The notes under the pieces are model-generated. The model was not told the origin of the DNA. It saw only the letters and a list, made by a program, of their open reading frames with translations, and did not search any database. Position numbers and translations under genes: made by a program. 64,000 nucleotides of DNA from Brevinematales bacterium (lineage in GTDB: Bacteria; Spirochaetota; Brevinematia; Brevinematales; Thermospiraceae). The stretch is taken from assembly GCA_013177995.1 (NCBI GenBank), contig JABLXN010000005.1:41737-105736 (forward strand). Direction: 5' to 3'. Of the stretch, positions 35,307 to 44,243 are shown piece by piece; the first letter of the stretch is position 1; each line of letters opens with the position of its first letter.

Positions 35307-37946
35307 TTATCCTTTCAGGCTTTCGATAATTTTGGTGATTTTTTCTATCTCGGCCGTGTAATAGGCCAATTTGTCTTTTTCCTTCTGGATAACGGCTTCA
35401 GGGGCCTTGGCTGTGAAGTTCGGATTGGCAAGTTTTGCTTCTGTGGCCTTCTTCTGACCCTGAAGACGCTCTAACTCCTCTTCAAAACGGGCAAGCTCCT
35501 TCTCTTTGTCAATGGTTCCCTCAAGAGAAACATACACATCAAAGCCTTTTCCATGGCCCACAGCCTCCATGGCCTCTGGTTCCCTTTTGGAGATGAAATG
35601 AAGTTTCGCCTTGGACAATTTTTCGATGAAAGGTGTATAGGATTCTAAAATTTTTCTGTCTTCTGGTTTCTCCACAATGAGGGAGACCTTGACTTCCTGT
35701 CCTGGGGCGATCTTGTTTTCTCCCCTGACATTTCGGATAATATATACAGCTTCCTGAATAAGCTTAGCCTCATTCATTTCTTTTTCAAAGACAAAGCGAG
35801 GATTGACCTCTGGATAGGAGGCAAACATAATTGTCTTTTCATGGCCTGGCAAGGTGAGGTAGATTCGTTCTGTCACAAAGGGCATAAAGGGGTGGAGAAG
35901 TTTCAGGCTTCCCTCAAGCACATGAAGAAGAATTGCCCTTTTGGCCTGTTTTTCGGTCTCACTACCCTGGGTAAGGGTTACTTTGGACACCTCAATATAC
36001 CAGGAACAGAAATCATCCCAGATGAAGTCATAGAGGAGAACGGTAGCTTCATTGAAATGAAAGGCCTCGATAGCCTCTCTCACCTGGCTGATAGTCTGCT
36101 GGTAACGGGAGAGAATCCACTTATCAAAGAGGTCAAGGGTAATCTCCTCAAGCGAAGGAAGAGGCTTCCCCGTGAGATGAGAAAGAATAAACTTGGAGGC
36201 ATTCCAGATCTTGTTGGCAAAATTTCTCCCGAGTTCACACTTTTCATTGCTATAGAGAATATCATTGCCCAGTGGGGCAAGACGGGTCATGGTATATCGG
36301 AGAGCATCTGCTCCATATTCACCAATCACATCAAGCGGATCAGGAGAATTTCCGAGAGACTTACTCATCTTGCGGCCAAGGTCGTCTCTCACAATACCCG
36401 TGAAATAAACCCGTCGGAAGGGAATCTTCCCCATAAATTCCATTCCCGCAATAATCATACGGGCCACCCAGAAGAAAATGATATCCGGGCCTGTTACCAG
36501 GGTGTCGGTAGGATAGTAGTAATCTAAATTGGGGTCTGGATCTGGCCACTTATGCACCGCAAAAGGCCATATCCACGAAGATGCCCAGGTATCAAGAACA
36601 TCAGGGTCTTGACGCATGGTCATGCCGCACTTGGGACACTTTTCAGGTTCCTGCTCGTAGGCATCCATAAACCCACAGGCATCACAATAATACACGGGGA
36701 TACGATGTCCCCACCAGAGTTGACGGGAGATACACCAATCCTTGATGTTTTCAAGCCAGTGGAAATAGACCTTGGTCCATCGTTCAGGATAAAAGGTGAT
36801 TTCTCCTTTTTTTACCACCTCGATGGCCGGCTTCACAAGTTCGCTCATCTTCATGTACCACTGTTCAGAGAGGTAGTACTCAATAGGCACATGGCCTCTT
36901 TCTGAATATCCAACCTTGTGGGTGTATTTTTCGATTTTTTCCAAAAGCTTTCGTTCCTTCATGGCCTCTACGACGGCCTCTCGAGCCTCATACCTGTCCA
37001 ACCCACGGAAATCCTCAGGGACAAGGTCGTTCAGGGTGGCATCAGGGTTCATGATATTGATCATCGGGAGATCATGCCGAAGGGCCACCTCATAGTCATT
37101 GGGATCGTGAGCCGGTGTAATCTTGACCACTCCCGTTCCAAACTCCGGATCCACATACTCGTCAGCGATGACAGGGATTTCTCGCTCAGCCAGTGGGAGA
37201 ATCACCGTCTTGCCAATGAGATGACGGTATCGTTTGTCGTTGGGGTTTACTGCTACGGCCGTGTCTCCTAACATGGTCTCTGGTCGGGTAGTAGCCACCA
37301 CCAGAAACTCATGGGAGTCCTTGATGGGATAACGGAAATACCACAGATGTCCTTCTACCTCCTGGTAGTATACCTCTTCATCAGAGATAGCGGATTTGGA
37401 GACAGGACACCAGTTCACAAGTCGATATCCTCGATAGATATAGCCCTTTTTGTAGAGTTTCACAAAGGCATGAATGACCGCTCTATAGTAGCCATCATCC
37501 ATGGTGAAGCGTTCTCTTTTCCAATCACAGCTTGTGCCTAACTTTTTGAGCTGCTCAATGATAATACCACCGTATTTCTTTTTCCATTCCCAGGCATACT
37601 CGAGAAACTTCTCACGCCCGATTTCCCACTTGTTGATACCTTTTTCAGCAAGATACTTGGTGACCTTGGCTTCGGTCGCAATAGAGGCGTGGTCTGTACC
37701 TGGAATCCAGCAGGCCTCATAGCCATTCATTCGATAATAACGAATAAGGACATCCTGAATGGTGTTATTGAGGATATGTCCCATTGTGAGAATCCCCGTC
37801 ACATTTGGAGGAGGCATGACAATCGTATAGGGCTTCTTGGTGGGATTTACCCGGCTCTCAAAAAAGTCCTCCTTCATCCAGTACTGGTAAATCTCTTCCT
37901 CAAACTGTCCGGGGGTGTAGTTTCCTTCAAGCGATCGATACTCCAT
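35307..37946 (-). CDS. valS: Valyl-tRNA synthetase
   Basis: It charges tRNA-Val. At 879 residues it is full length for a bacterial class I ValRS: a HIGH-like GHILNN motif near residue 51, KMSKS in RKMSKSLGN near 530, a CP1 editing domain between them, and a zinc-ribbon-like insert (CDACG ... CPKCG) near 430-450. A coiled-coil C-terminal arm (RFEEELERLQGQKKA) ends it. ATG 37946 has GGGAG 5 bases upstream and follows the -10 box by about 35 bases; an ATG six codons earlier would leave almost no leader. It is the first gene of the eight-gene leftward operon. Confidence 0.95.
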   Translation of the reverse strand: MEYRSLEGNYTPGQFEEEIYQYWMKEDFFESRVNPTKKPYTIVMPPPNVTGILTMGHILNNTIQDVLIRYYRMNGYEACWIPGTDHASIATEAKVTKYLAEKGINKWEIGREKFLEYAWEWKKKYGGIIIEQLKKLGTSCDWKRERFTMDDGYYRAVIHAFVKLYKKGYIYRGYRLVNWCPVSKSAISDEEVYYQEVEGHLWYFRYPIKDSHEFLVVATTRPETMLGDTAVAVNPNDKRYRHLIGKTVILPLAEREIPVIADEYVDPEFGTGVVKITPAHDPNDYEVALRHDLPMINIMNPDATLNDLVPEDFRGLDRYEAREAVVEAMKERKLLEKIEKYTHKVGYSERGHVPIEYYLSEQWYMKMSELVKPAIEVVKKGEITFYPERWTKVYFHWLENIKDWCISRQLWWGHRIPVYYCDACGFMDAYEQEPEKCPKCGMTMRQDPDVLDTWASSWIWPFAVHKWPDPDPNLDYYYPTDTLVTGPDIIFFWVARMIIAGMEFMGKIPFRRVYFTGIVRDDLGRKMSKSLGNSPDPLDVIGEYGADALRYTMTRLAPLGNDILYSNEKCELGRNFANKIWNASKFILSHLTGKPLPSLEEITLDLFDKWILSRYQQTISQVREAIEAFHFNEATVLLYDFIWDDFCSWYIEVSKVTLTQGSETEKQAKRAILLHVLEGSLKLLHPFMPFVTERIYLTLPGHEKTIMFASYPEVNPRFVFEKEMNEAKLIQEAVYIIRNVRGENKIAPGQEVKVSLIVEKPEDRKILESYTPFIEKLSKAKLHFISKREPEAMEAVGHGKGFDVYVSLEGTIDKEKELARFEEELERLQGQKKATEAKLANPNFTAKAPEAVIQKEKDKLAYYTAEIEKITKIIESLKG

Positions 37947-37978
37947 GGGCACTCCCTTTGCCATTTTTTCTTTCTTAA

Positions 37979-38007
37979 ATTGTAAGAAGAAAAGGGATTT
38001 ATGTCAA
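37979..38007 (-). promoter_or_regulatory. Promoter of the valS operon
   Basis: Minus strand TTGACA (38002-38007), 17-base spacer, TACAAT (37979-37984). The MITE copy D starts only 9 bases upstream of the -35 box. Confidence 0.85.
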
Positions 38008-38015
38008 TCAAAAAC

Positions 38016-38211
38016 AAGACCCTTCACGAGTGTTTTCTTTCCCTGTTTAGGTCAGGGGCTACGCCCCTGAAACCCCGATTTTTCTGTTTACAAGGGCTTA
38101 TTTGTCTTTTTTGTTCAAAAAGAAATAATTGTTTGTTATCTAAAATGATATTTTTATACTTTTTTGTTTTTTGTTACTTTTTAGACCTTCGCACATTCGT
38201 GCAAAGGTCTA
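38016..38211 (-). mobile_element. MITE-like element, copy D (with 5-bp direct repeats)
   Basis: Reverse-orientation copy, 196 bases. Its palindrome lies at 38182-38211 and the single arm at 38016-38028; a perfect GGGGC-TAC-GCCCC hairpin lies near 38053-38065. AAAAC flanks it on both sides (38011-38015 and 38212-38216). It sits between the valS promoter and the 3' end of the GT39 gene. Confidence 0.85.
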
Positions 38212-38258
38212 AAAACACGAAGAGAAATCTCTTTTGGCCTTACGAAACGCATGGCTTT

Positions 38259-39764
38259 TTATCTCAGAGAAAGGATGACGGCTACCCAATCCTGATACTT
38301 TGCCATGGTGTTGGTAGTGATGAGCCGCGCGTTGTATTTTGTGAGTGTCTCCTGGAGTTTCTCCTCAGGACCGGCAAAAATCACCCTTTCTCCTTGTGAG
38401 AGGCTTTCAAGAATCTTTTCCTCTGGGAGAAAGTCGTACTTGAGGAGCCCCTTGACAATGAAACGCTCTGATTGGTCAACCCAGGCGGGGAAGTAGAGTT
38501 TCGCCTTTTCTGGTTTTTGGGGGTTTTTCCAGAGGGAAAGGAGAATTCTCTGCGAGGGGGGATAAGAACGAATCTTGGTTTCAAACACCCATTCTCCAGG
38601 GAAAAGAACCACTAACAACAACACTATTTCTGTGAGAACGCCGCTCCAGAGAAGGAGGTGAAGGGGTTTTTGCATCAATTTTTTTATCCATTGATGGGGG
38701 CTTTGGCCATTCCAGAAGTGCCAGGCAATGAAGACACTCAGGGCGGGATAGAAGGGGTTGAGGTACCAATCACTTTTTGTTTTCATGATGAGAGGGAAAA
38801 TAAGCGTGCTAAAGAGCCATATCCAGAAAAAGGAGGGCCCAAAACCAGAGGTTTTGAGATGAAAAACCACTTCATTTTCCTTTTTTTTGAAGAAAAGATG
38901 AAAACCCATAAAGGGAATCACAAAAAACAGAAAGAGCGACCAAAAGAGGGTTTTGAAAAAGATTGGTTCTAAGTAATGAATATTCGACCCCGGGTGACCT
39001 TCTATGGCTTCTCCACTTCTTTTCAAAAGATCGTATCCGAGCATCTTCTGAAAAAACGTGAGTCCATCTACCTGATACCTTGCCCAGGCCCAGAGAAGGA
39101 CAGGAAAGCCCATGAGAAAAAGAGAGACAAGCACCTCGTGCCATCGAAGTTTTTTGTATCTTTTTTCTGTGAGAAGCACAAGCAAAATGAAGGTAAAAGG
39201 CATAACCGCAGAAAAAGATTTAAGGAGAAACGAAAGGGCCACCATAAAAGAAGCCACATAAAGCCCCCATTTCTGATTTTCCGTCCACTTGAGCATTCCC
39301 CAGACAGTGAGGGTCATAAAAAGGGCCATCTGGGCATCATAATCACCGTATCGTGCGGTATGAAAGGCCAAGAAGGCATACATCGTGGAAAGAATAAGTC
39401 CGCTGGTGAGGGCGACCTTTTTCCCAAGTCGTTTGGCTATGATCATCGTGATTATCACCGTCAAAACAGCCGAAAGAGCGGAAGAGAACCGGAGTCCCCA
39501 GAGATTGACTCCAAAAAGCTTGTATCCCACGATGATGAGCCACGCTCCCAGAGGTGGTTTGAGATTCCAGTAGTCTAATTGACCATCATAGGTCATGGCT
39601 ATATAGGAATGATTCTTCATCATCTCGTAGGCATTGAGGGCATGTCTTGCCTCATCCCATGTCTCCACTTCAAAATTGCCAAGGTTGACAAAACAGTTAA
39701 ACACGGCAAGAGCAACAACCATCATAAATAAAAGGGGATATCGATACTTTTTCCAGAAAGACAT
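38259..39764 (-). CDS. GT39/ArnT-like membrane glycosyltransferase
   Basis: A 501-residue polytopic protein of the dolichyl-phosphate-mannose-protein mannosyltransferase superfamily. ETWDEARHALNAYEM near residues 37-51 contains the first-loop acidic residues of the GT-C fold; WNLKPPLGAW and RYGDYDAQM follow, with about ten to twelve hydrophobic segments. It would transfer a sugar from a lipid-phosphate carrier to an envelope acceptor in the periplasm. ATG 39764 with AAGGAG is chosen over an upstream in-frame start lacking one. It is divergent from the GT2-GtrA pair, which makes and flips such lipid-linked sugars, so the three may work together. Confidence 0.85.
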   Translation of the reverse strand: MSFWKKYRYPLLFMMVVALAVFNCFVNLGNFEVETWDEARHALNAYEMMKNHSYIAMTYDGQLDYWNLKPPLGAWLIIVGYKLFGVNLWGLRFSSALSAVLTVIITMIIAKRLGKKVALTSGLILSTMYAFLAFHTARYGDYDAQMALFMTLTVWGMLKWTENQKWGLYVASFMVALSFLLKSFSAVMPFTFILLVLLTEKRYKKLRWHEVLVSLFLMGFPVLLWAWARYQVDGLTFFQKMLGYDLLKRSGEAIEGHPGSNIHYLEPIFFKTLFWSLFLFFVIPFMGFHLFFKKKENEVVFHLKTSGFGPSFFWIWLFSTLIFPLIMKTKSDWYLNPFYPALSVFIAWHFWNGQSPHQWIKKLMQKPLHLLLWSGVLTEIVLLLVVLFPGEWVFETKIRSYPPSQRILLSLWKNPQKPEKAKLYFPAWVDQSERFIVKGLLKYDFLPEEKILESLSQGERVIFAGPEEKLQETLTKYNARLITTNTMAKYQDWVAVILSLR

Positions 39765-39790
39765 AGAAACTCCTTTCTTAAGATGGATTG

Positions 39791-39819
39791 AGTATAAAGA
39801 AAATATAGCCAAAAATCAA
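39791..39819 (-). promoter_or_regulatory. Promoter of the GT39 gene
   Basis: Minus strand TTGATT (39814-39819), 17-base spacer, TATACT (39791-39796). Confidence 0.7.
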
Positions 39820-39888
39820 TCAGACGAAACACGTGGACTACTCTTGTTTTTGTCTTTTTTGGTATTCATTTTTTTGGCTTTTCTTTTT

Positions 39889-40088
39889 GAGACCTTTGCA
39901 CGAATGTGCAAAAGGTCTCAAAAAAGTAGTGAAAAACAAAATATAGTATGAAAATATTCTTTGCAGTAATAAATGGCCCTATTTTTTGAATAAAAAAGAC
40001 AAACAAGCCCTTGGAAATAGAAAAAGCGGGGAAGAGGGGCGTAGCCCCTGACCCAAATAGGGGAAGAAAACACCCGTGCAAGGGTCTC
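39889..40088 (+). mobile_element. MITE-like element, copy E (with 5-bp direct repeats)
   Basis: Palindrome at 39889-39919 (one extra A in the right arm) and terminal arm GTGCAAGGGTCTC at 40076-40088. GGGGC-GTA-GCCCC hairpin near 40037-40049. TTTTT flanks both ends (39884-39888 and 40089-40093), although poly-T flanks are weaker evidence for a duplication. It separates the divergent GT39 and GT2 genes. Confidence 0.8.
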
Positions 40089-40091
40089 TTT

Positions 40092-40120
40092 TTGCTTTTT
40101 CTCTTTTTTCTCGCTATAAT
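40092..40120 (+). promoter_or_regulatory. Possible promoter of the GT2-GtrA pair
   Basis: TTGCTT (40092-40097), 17-base spacer, TATAAT (40115-40120). The -35 box is weak and abuts the right end of element E. Confidence 0.5.
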
Positions 40121-40151
40121 AAGTGAAAAAGAGGATAAGGAAAAGTTTCTT

Positions 40152-41129
40152 ATGTCATCTTCTCGTCTTTGTTTTGTTCTCCCCTGTTATAACGAAGAAA
40201 AGGCTTTGGCCTTTACCTTAGAAAAAATCACGGCCAGGTTTCAGAGTCTTGTGCGGGAGAAACGCATAGCGAAAGAAAGTGCCATTCTTTTTGTGGACGA
40301 TGGAAGTACGGACAGGACATGGGATATTCTTAAAGAAGCGAGCCGTACTCACCCTTCCATTATAGCCATCAAACTTTCTCGAAATTGTGGACATCAAAAC
40401 GCCCTCCTTGCCGGCCTTACCGAAGCCTACCGTTTGGGTTTTGATGCGGTTATCTCTATGGATGCGGATTTACAGGATGATATTGAAGTCATAGGGGATT
40501 TCATCAAAAAATATCAAGAAGGATACGATATCGTCTATGGGGTGCGTTCCGATAGAAGCACCGATTCCTTTTTCAAGCGGGAAACAGCCCTTGCTTTCTA
40601 CAATCTGATGCGACTTTTTGGGGTTCCCCTTGTTCATAATCATGCGGATTATCGTCTCATGAGCCATAGGGCAATTGGAGCCCTTCTTTCCTTCCCAGAG
40701 AGAAACCTTTTTCTGAGGGGGCTTGTCCCTCTTCTTGGCTTCCCCTCGACGGAAGTTTACTACAAACGACTGGAACGGGTGGCAGGAGAAACCAAATACC
40801 CCCTCAAAAAAATGATTGCCTTTGCCCTCAATGGTATTACCTCGTTTTCCATTCAGCCCATTCGATTGGTAACTTTCACAGGCTTTGCGGTCTTCGTCAT
40901 GAGCTTTGTGATACTCTTGTATGCGCTTGTAGAAAAGATGGCTGGAAAGACGGTGAGTGGTTGGACATCGCTCATGTTTTCTCTCTGGTTTTTAGGAGGG
41001 CTTGTGCTGGTGGCCCTTGGGATCATCGGGGAATATATTGGTCGTATTTATATCGAGGTCAAACAACGCCCCCTCTTTTTTATAGAAAGACGAGAAGGAA
41101 CCCTTTTTCAGGAAAGAAAAGATGGTTAG
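40152..41129 (+). CDS. Family 2 glycosyltransferase (GtrB/DPM1-like)
   Basis: It should transfer a sugar from a nucleotide donor to undecaprenyl phosphate on the cytoplasmic face. The 325-residue protein has a GT2 core (FVLPCYNEEKAL at residues 8-19, FVDDGSTDRTWD near 47-58, MDADLQDD near 105) and two C-terminal hydrophobic hairpins, as in GtrB and ArnC. ATG 40152 is the first start after the promoter; the frame open upstream reads through the MITE and is not coding. The next gene overlaps by 8 bases and encodes a GtrA-like flippase. Confidence 0.9.
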   Translation: MSSSRLCFVLPCYNEEKALAFTLEKITARFQSLVREKRIAKESAILFVDDGSTDRTWDILKEASRTHPSIIAIKLSRNCGHQNALLAGLTEAYRLGFDAVISMDADLQDDIEVIGDFIKKYQEGYDIVYGVRSDRSTDSFFKRETALAFYNLMRLFGVPLVHNHADYRLMSHRAIGALLSFPERNLFLRGLVPLLGFPSTEVYYKRLERVAGETKYPLKKMIAFALNGITSFSIQPIRLVTFTGFAVFVMSFVILLYALVEKMAGKTVSGWTSLMFSLWFLGGLVLVALGIIGEYIGRIYIEVKQRPLFFIERREGTLFQERKDG

Positions 41130-41514
41130 TCGAACTCTCAAGGAGGTGCTGCGTTTTGGGATTGTTGGAGGGATCAACACGGCGGTTGACTTTGGAGTGT
41201 TTTTTCTCTCCATAGCTATAGGGGTTCCCCGGGTTGGGGCTCAGGTTTTAGGATATACGGCTGGTGTCATCAATAGTTTTGTATGGAACAAGCACTTTAC
41301 CTTTCAAGACAATGAGAAAACCAGTATAGGGAAAGTGCTTTGGTTTGTCATGGTTAATCTTCTTTCTCTGGGAATATCAAGCGGGGCCATCTATTATCTC
41401 CCTCTTTTAGGAATCTCGATAGGAATAGCCAAAATCATCGTTACCATTCTTACCTTGGTCATTAACTTTGTAGGATACAGGCTTTTTGTCTTTGGAAGAA
41501 AAGAGGGTCAGTGA
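41122..41514 (+). CDS. GtrA-family membrane protein
   Basis: A 130-residue protein with four predicted membrane segments (beginning LRFGIVGGINTAVDFGVFFL, ending in a hydrophobic segment before FRxFVF-like YRLFVFGRK). It carries the family sequence FVWNKHFTF. GtrA proteins are thought to flip polyprenyl-phosphate-linked sugars made by the adjacent GT2 enzyme. The gene overlaps the GT2 stop by 8 bases. Confidence 0.9.
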   Translation: MVSRTLKEVLRFGIVGGINTAVDFGVFFLSIAIGVPRVGAQVLGYTAGVINSFVWNKHFTFQDNEKTSIGKVLWFVMVNLLSLGISSGAIYYLPLLGISIGIAKIIVTILTLVINFVGYRLFVFGRKEGQ

Positions 41515-41541
41515 AAAGTGAAGAGGCTTTTTGGAGGCAAT

Positions 41542-41574
41542 AAAAAAGCCACCCTGCCAAAGGGTGGCTTTTTT
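41542..41574. terminator. Bidirectional terminator between gtrA and tRNA-Ser
   Basis: AAAAAA, GCCACCC, 7-base loop, GGGTGGC, TTTTTT: symmetrical, serving the rightward GtrA gene and the leftward tRNA. Confidence 0.9.
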
Positions 41575-41660
41575 CGGAGGGAGAGGGATTCGAACCCCCG
41601 GAGCCTCGTCGGCTCAACGGTTTTCAAGACCGCCTCCTTCGACCGCTCGGACATCCCTCC
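41575..41660 (-). tRNA. tRNA-Ser (anticodon TGA)
   Basis: An 86-base class II tRNA: acceptor GGAGGGA/TCCCTCC, anticodon loop CTTGAAA (anticodon TGA), a long variable arm and the T-loop TTCGAAT. CCA is not encoded. Confidence 0.96.
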
Positions 41661-41701
41661 TTTTTTATAGAGATATATTATACGCAAAAGAGTCCAAAAA
41701 A

Positions 41702-42916
41702 TCAAGCCGAGGTGGTTTCTCTTCTCACCCCAAAGGCAATCAAAAGACAATTGATAAGTGCCATGATTCCCCCAAACCAGAAGGGAAGGGGTTGCCAGAG
41801 GCTATAGAGAAAACCTGCAATAATACTTGCCGGAAGAAGGGTGAGTCCTACAATCATGTTGTAAAACCCAATAGCGGTGGCCACAGAATTCTTCGGGGCA
41901 AGATCAGAGACAAAGGCTTTTTCAGCCCCTTCCGTCAGGGCATAATAGACGCCATAGAGAAGCCACAATACCCATACCATCCAGCCTTGGCCTGTGGGAA
42001 CAAGACCAAACCCGAGGTACACGAAGCCGTAAAGGGCATATCCTGTGACCAGGATGGTTTTGCGCCCAATTTTATCCGAAAGAGAACCAAGGGGCATGGC
42101 CAGGAGGGTCGTTGTCAGGTTGAAAGCCAGATACATCAGGGTAACCATGGCTAAGGTATTCCCCAAGTCCTGAGAACGGAGAAGGAGAAACTGGTTTGAA
42201 GAATTTCCAAGGGTAAAGAAAAACTGGGCAAGGAAAAACGCACGGAGTCCCGGTGTGTACTCTTTGAGAGAAAGCTTGGGCGCATGGGCATCTTTTTTGC
42301 CGATATCAGGTTCCTTGGTAAAGAAAAGAAAGATCACTCCGATAAATGCCGGAATAAGAGAAATAGCAAACAGAGGATAAAACGCCGAAGGTTCAGCGTA
42401 TCGATCTACATCCTTGAATACAAAGGTAATCAGAAGAAAACTCAAAAGCGTTCCCATAAAAGCCCCGGCAAAATCCATGCTTCGTTGAAGCCCAAAGGCT
42501 TTTCCTTTGATAGAGGGGTCAACCGAATGGGCGATCAGAGCATCACGAGGGGCCGTGCGGATTCCCTTGCCGATTCTATCAAAAATTCGGGCTGCAAAGA
42601 CCGTAAACCAGTAGGGGATGAAAAAAAGCGCCTTGGCAAGGGCTGAAAATCCATACCCTGCAATAGTCAGTCCCTTTCGTTTTCCTATCTTGTCAGAGAT
42701 GTACCCAGAAAAAAGTTTGAGAATACTCGCTGTTGATTCTGCAATACCCTCAATGATACCAAGGATTGGCCCGATAAGGGATGCCTGTGTTTTGAGAATA
42801 GAACTCACAAACGCCTGAATGAGCGGATAAATCATCTCTGAAGAAACATCAGTAAAGAAGGAAGTGAAACCGGTGAGCCAGACATTTTTGTGAAGTTTTG
42901 GTTTGGTAGAGGCCAT
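41702..42916 (-). CDS. MFS transporter
   Basis: A 404-residue major-facilitator protein with twelve hydrophobic segments. A cytoplasmic loop after segment 2 has GYISDKIGKRKG, and the second-half equivalent is GSLSDKIGRKTI. The stretch RIGKGIRTAPRDALI marks a bacterial subfamily (COG0477) often annotated as a drug or sugar exporter. The N-terminal FTDVSSEMIYP motif belongs to the same subfamily. Its substrate is unknown. It has its own promoter and is divergent from the radical SAM gene. Confidence 0.88.
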   Translation of the reverse strand: MASTKPKLHKNVWLTGFTSFFTDVSSEMIYPLIQAFVSSILKTQASLIGPILGIIEGIAESTASILKLFSGYISDKIGKRKGLTIAGYGFSALAKALFFIPYWFTVFAARIFDRIGKGIRTAPRDALIAHSVDPSIKGKAFGLQRSMDFAGAFMGTLLSFLLITFVFKDVDRYAEPSAFYPLFAISLIPAFIGVIFLFFTKEPDIGKKDAHAPKLSLKEYTPGLRAFFLAQFFFTLGNSSNQFLLLRSQDLGNTLAMVTLMYLAFNLTTTLLAMPLGSLSDKIGRKTILVTGYALYGFVYLGFGLVPTGQGWMVWVLWLLYGVYYALTEGAEKAFVSDLAPKNSVATAIGFYNMIVGLTLLPASIIAGFLYSLWQPLPFWFGGIMALINCLLIAFGVRRETTSA

Positions 42917-42943
42917 GGCTTTCTCCTTTATATTTTTGAAGAT

Positions 42944-42972
42944 AGTATACGGAAAGAAAAAACTTTTTTCAA
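42944..42972 (-). promoter_or_regulatory. Promoter of the MFS gene
   Basis: Minus strand TTGAAA (42967-42972), 17-base spacer, TATACT (42944-42949). Confidence 0.7.
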
Positions 42973-42983
42973 TAAAAATCCCC

Positions 42984-43011
42984 TTGCGTTTTTCCCAAAA
43001 TATGTTATAAT
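42984..43011 (+). promoter_or_regulatory. Promoter of the radical SAM-antiporter operon
   Basis: TTGCGT (42984-42989), 16-base spacer, TATAAT (43006-43011), back to back with the MFS promoter. Confidence 0.7.
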
Positions 43012-43038
43012 GGAGTATCCTGAAAGAGGAGTATGGCC

Positions 43039-44229
43039 ATGAAGAATAATTATTCGGTGGTTACCCAGCTTATGATGAGAAATCCTCGTGCGGCCGCTGA
43101 TATGGCTCTTGCCTTTTTTCTTCAGCAGGTTGGGTTTCGTACTACCTACAGGCGACGGGATGGATATGCGACAGAGATGCCCCTTATCACCTTTCGTATT
43201 ACCCCTCTTTGTAATCTTCGGTGTATTATGTGCGGTCAACGAGGTCTCACCGGTACCTTCAAAGACGAGGTGGCGATCAAAGAAAAGGACAATATCGTCC
43301 CCATTGATGTCTATAAAAAACTCACAGACCAGGTAGCCAAAAAAACCAAGGTTTTCTACATCTGGGGGGGAGAGCCCATGCTTTATCCCAATTTTATGGA
43401 GTTGGCGGAATACATGGCACGAAATATCCCTCTCTTTACCGTGAATACCAATGGGACGCTTCTTGCCCCTCATGCCAAAGAGATTGTTCGGGATAAATGG
43501 TCTGGTTTTTTTATCTCCCTTGATGGTTTTGAGCAGACAAACGATGCCATTCGGGGGAAAGGCTCCTATCAGAGGGTTATTGAGAGTATTCAGGCCATCA
43601 ACGAAGAGAAAAAACGTCAAAAAGCCACCCTTCCCCATGTGGGTATTGTGACCACCATCAGCAACATGAATTACAAATACCTTGATAAACTTGTTGAGGC
43701 AACCAAGGACATGGGACTTGCTTGGCATATTGTCAATCTTGGGACGTACACGAATACCGCCATTGGTCAGGAGCATGAGCGCTATTTACAGGAAAAGTTG
43801 GGGATCACCCCCTATTACTGGAGGGGGTTTGCCAATGGATGTAATGAAGGCATTGATGGAAAAGAATTTTCAGAAATCTTGGCAAGAGCCCATTCCATCA
43901 AAACAGACCATCCCTTGATCACGGTGCCGGTGATTCGTCCAAGCAAGATTGGTGAATACTATGCCAATCTCGACCACCTTGTGAGAGATAAATGCACAGC
44001 CCCATGGTTTTCAGTCAATATCAACTACAATGGAGATGTCCATTTCTGTGCTGATTATCCCGATTATATCCTCGGGAATATCATGAAAGAGGATATCTGG
44101 GATATATACAACAATGAGAAGGCCAGGACCTTTCGCAAGGTGCTTCGGGAAAGCCCTCATGGGATTTTCCCGGGATGTCGAAGGTGTTACCAACTCATGC
44201 TCTGTGGTCACAGGCGTTGGGGATATTAG
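43039..44229 (+). CDS. Radical SAM/SPASM domain protein
   Basis: A 396-residue radical SAM enzyme. The [4Fe-4S]-SAM site CNLRCIMCG (CxxxCxxC) lies near residues 59-67, followed by WGGEPML and NTNGTLL strands of the partial TIM barrel. A C-terminal SPASM-like domain has Cys in DKCTAPW, HFCADY, GCRRC and LCGHRR, enough for one or two auxiliary clusters. Such enzymes modify peptides or small molecules. No precursor peptide gene is obvious nearby; the substrate is unknown. The second of two close ATG codons (43039) is chosen because GAGGAG is then 7 bases away; 43033 is the alternative. The antiporter gene follows after 14 bases. Confidence 0.88.
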   Translation: MKNNYSVVTQLMMRNPRAAADMALAFFLQQVGFRTTYRRRDGYATEMPLITFRITPLCNLRCIMCGQRGLTGTFKDEVAIKEKDNIVPIDVYKKLTDQVAKKTKVFYIWGGEPMLYPNFMELAEYMARNIPLFTVNTNGTLLAPHAKEIVRDKWSGFFISLDGFEQTNDAIRGKGSYQRVIESIQAINEEKKRQKATLPHVGIVTTISNMNYKYLDKLVEATKDMGLAWHIVNLGTYTNTAIGQEHERYLQEKLGITPYYWRGFANGCNEGIDGKEFSEILARAHSIKTDHPLITVPVIRPSKIGEYYANLDHLVRDKCTAPWFSVNINYNGDVHFCADYPDYILGNIMKEDIWDIYNNEKARTFRKVLRESPHGIFPGCRRCYQLMLCGHRRWGY

Positions 44230-44243
44230 GGTAACAGGAAACG

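Noticed and set aside
40011..40151. Longer N-terminus for the GT2 glycosyltransferase
   Set aside because: The extra 47 codons are MITE sequence; the known GT2 core begins right after ATG 40152.
41508..41750. Minus-strand open frame including SERSKEAVLKTVEPTRLRGFE
   Set aside because: This is the familiar false translation of a tRNA-Ser gene.
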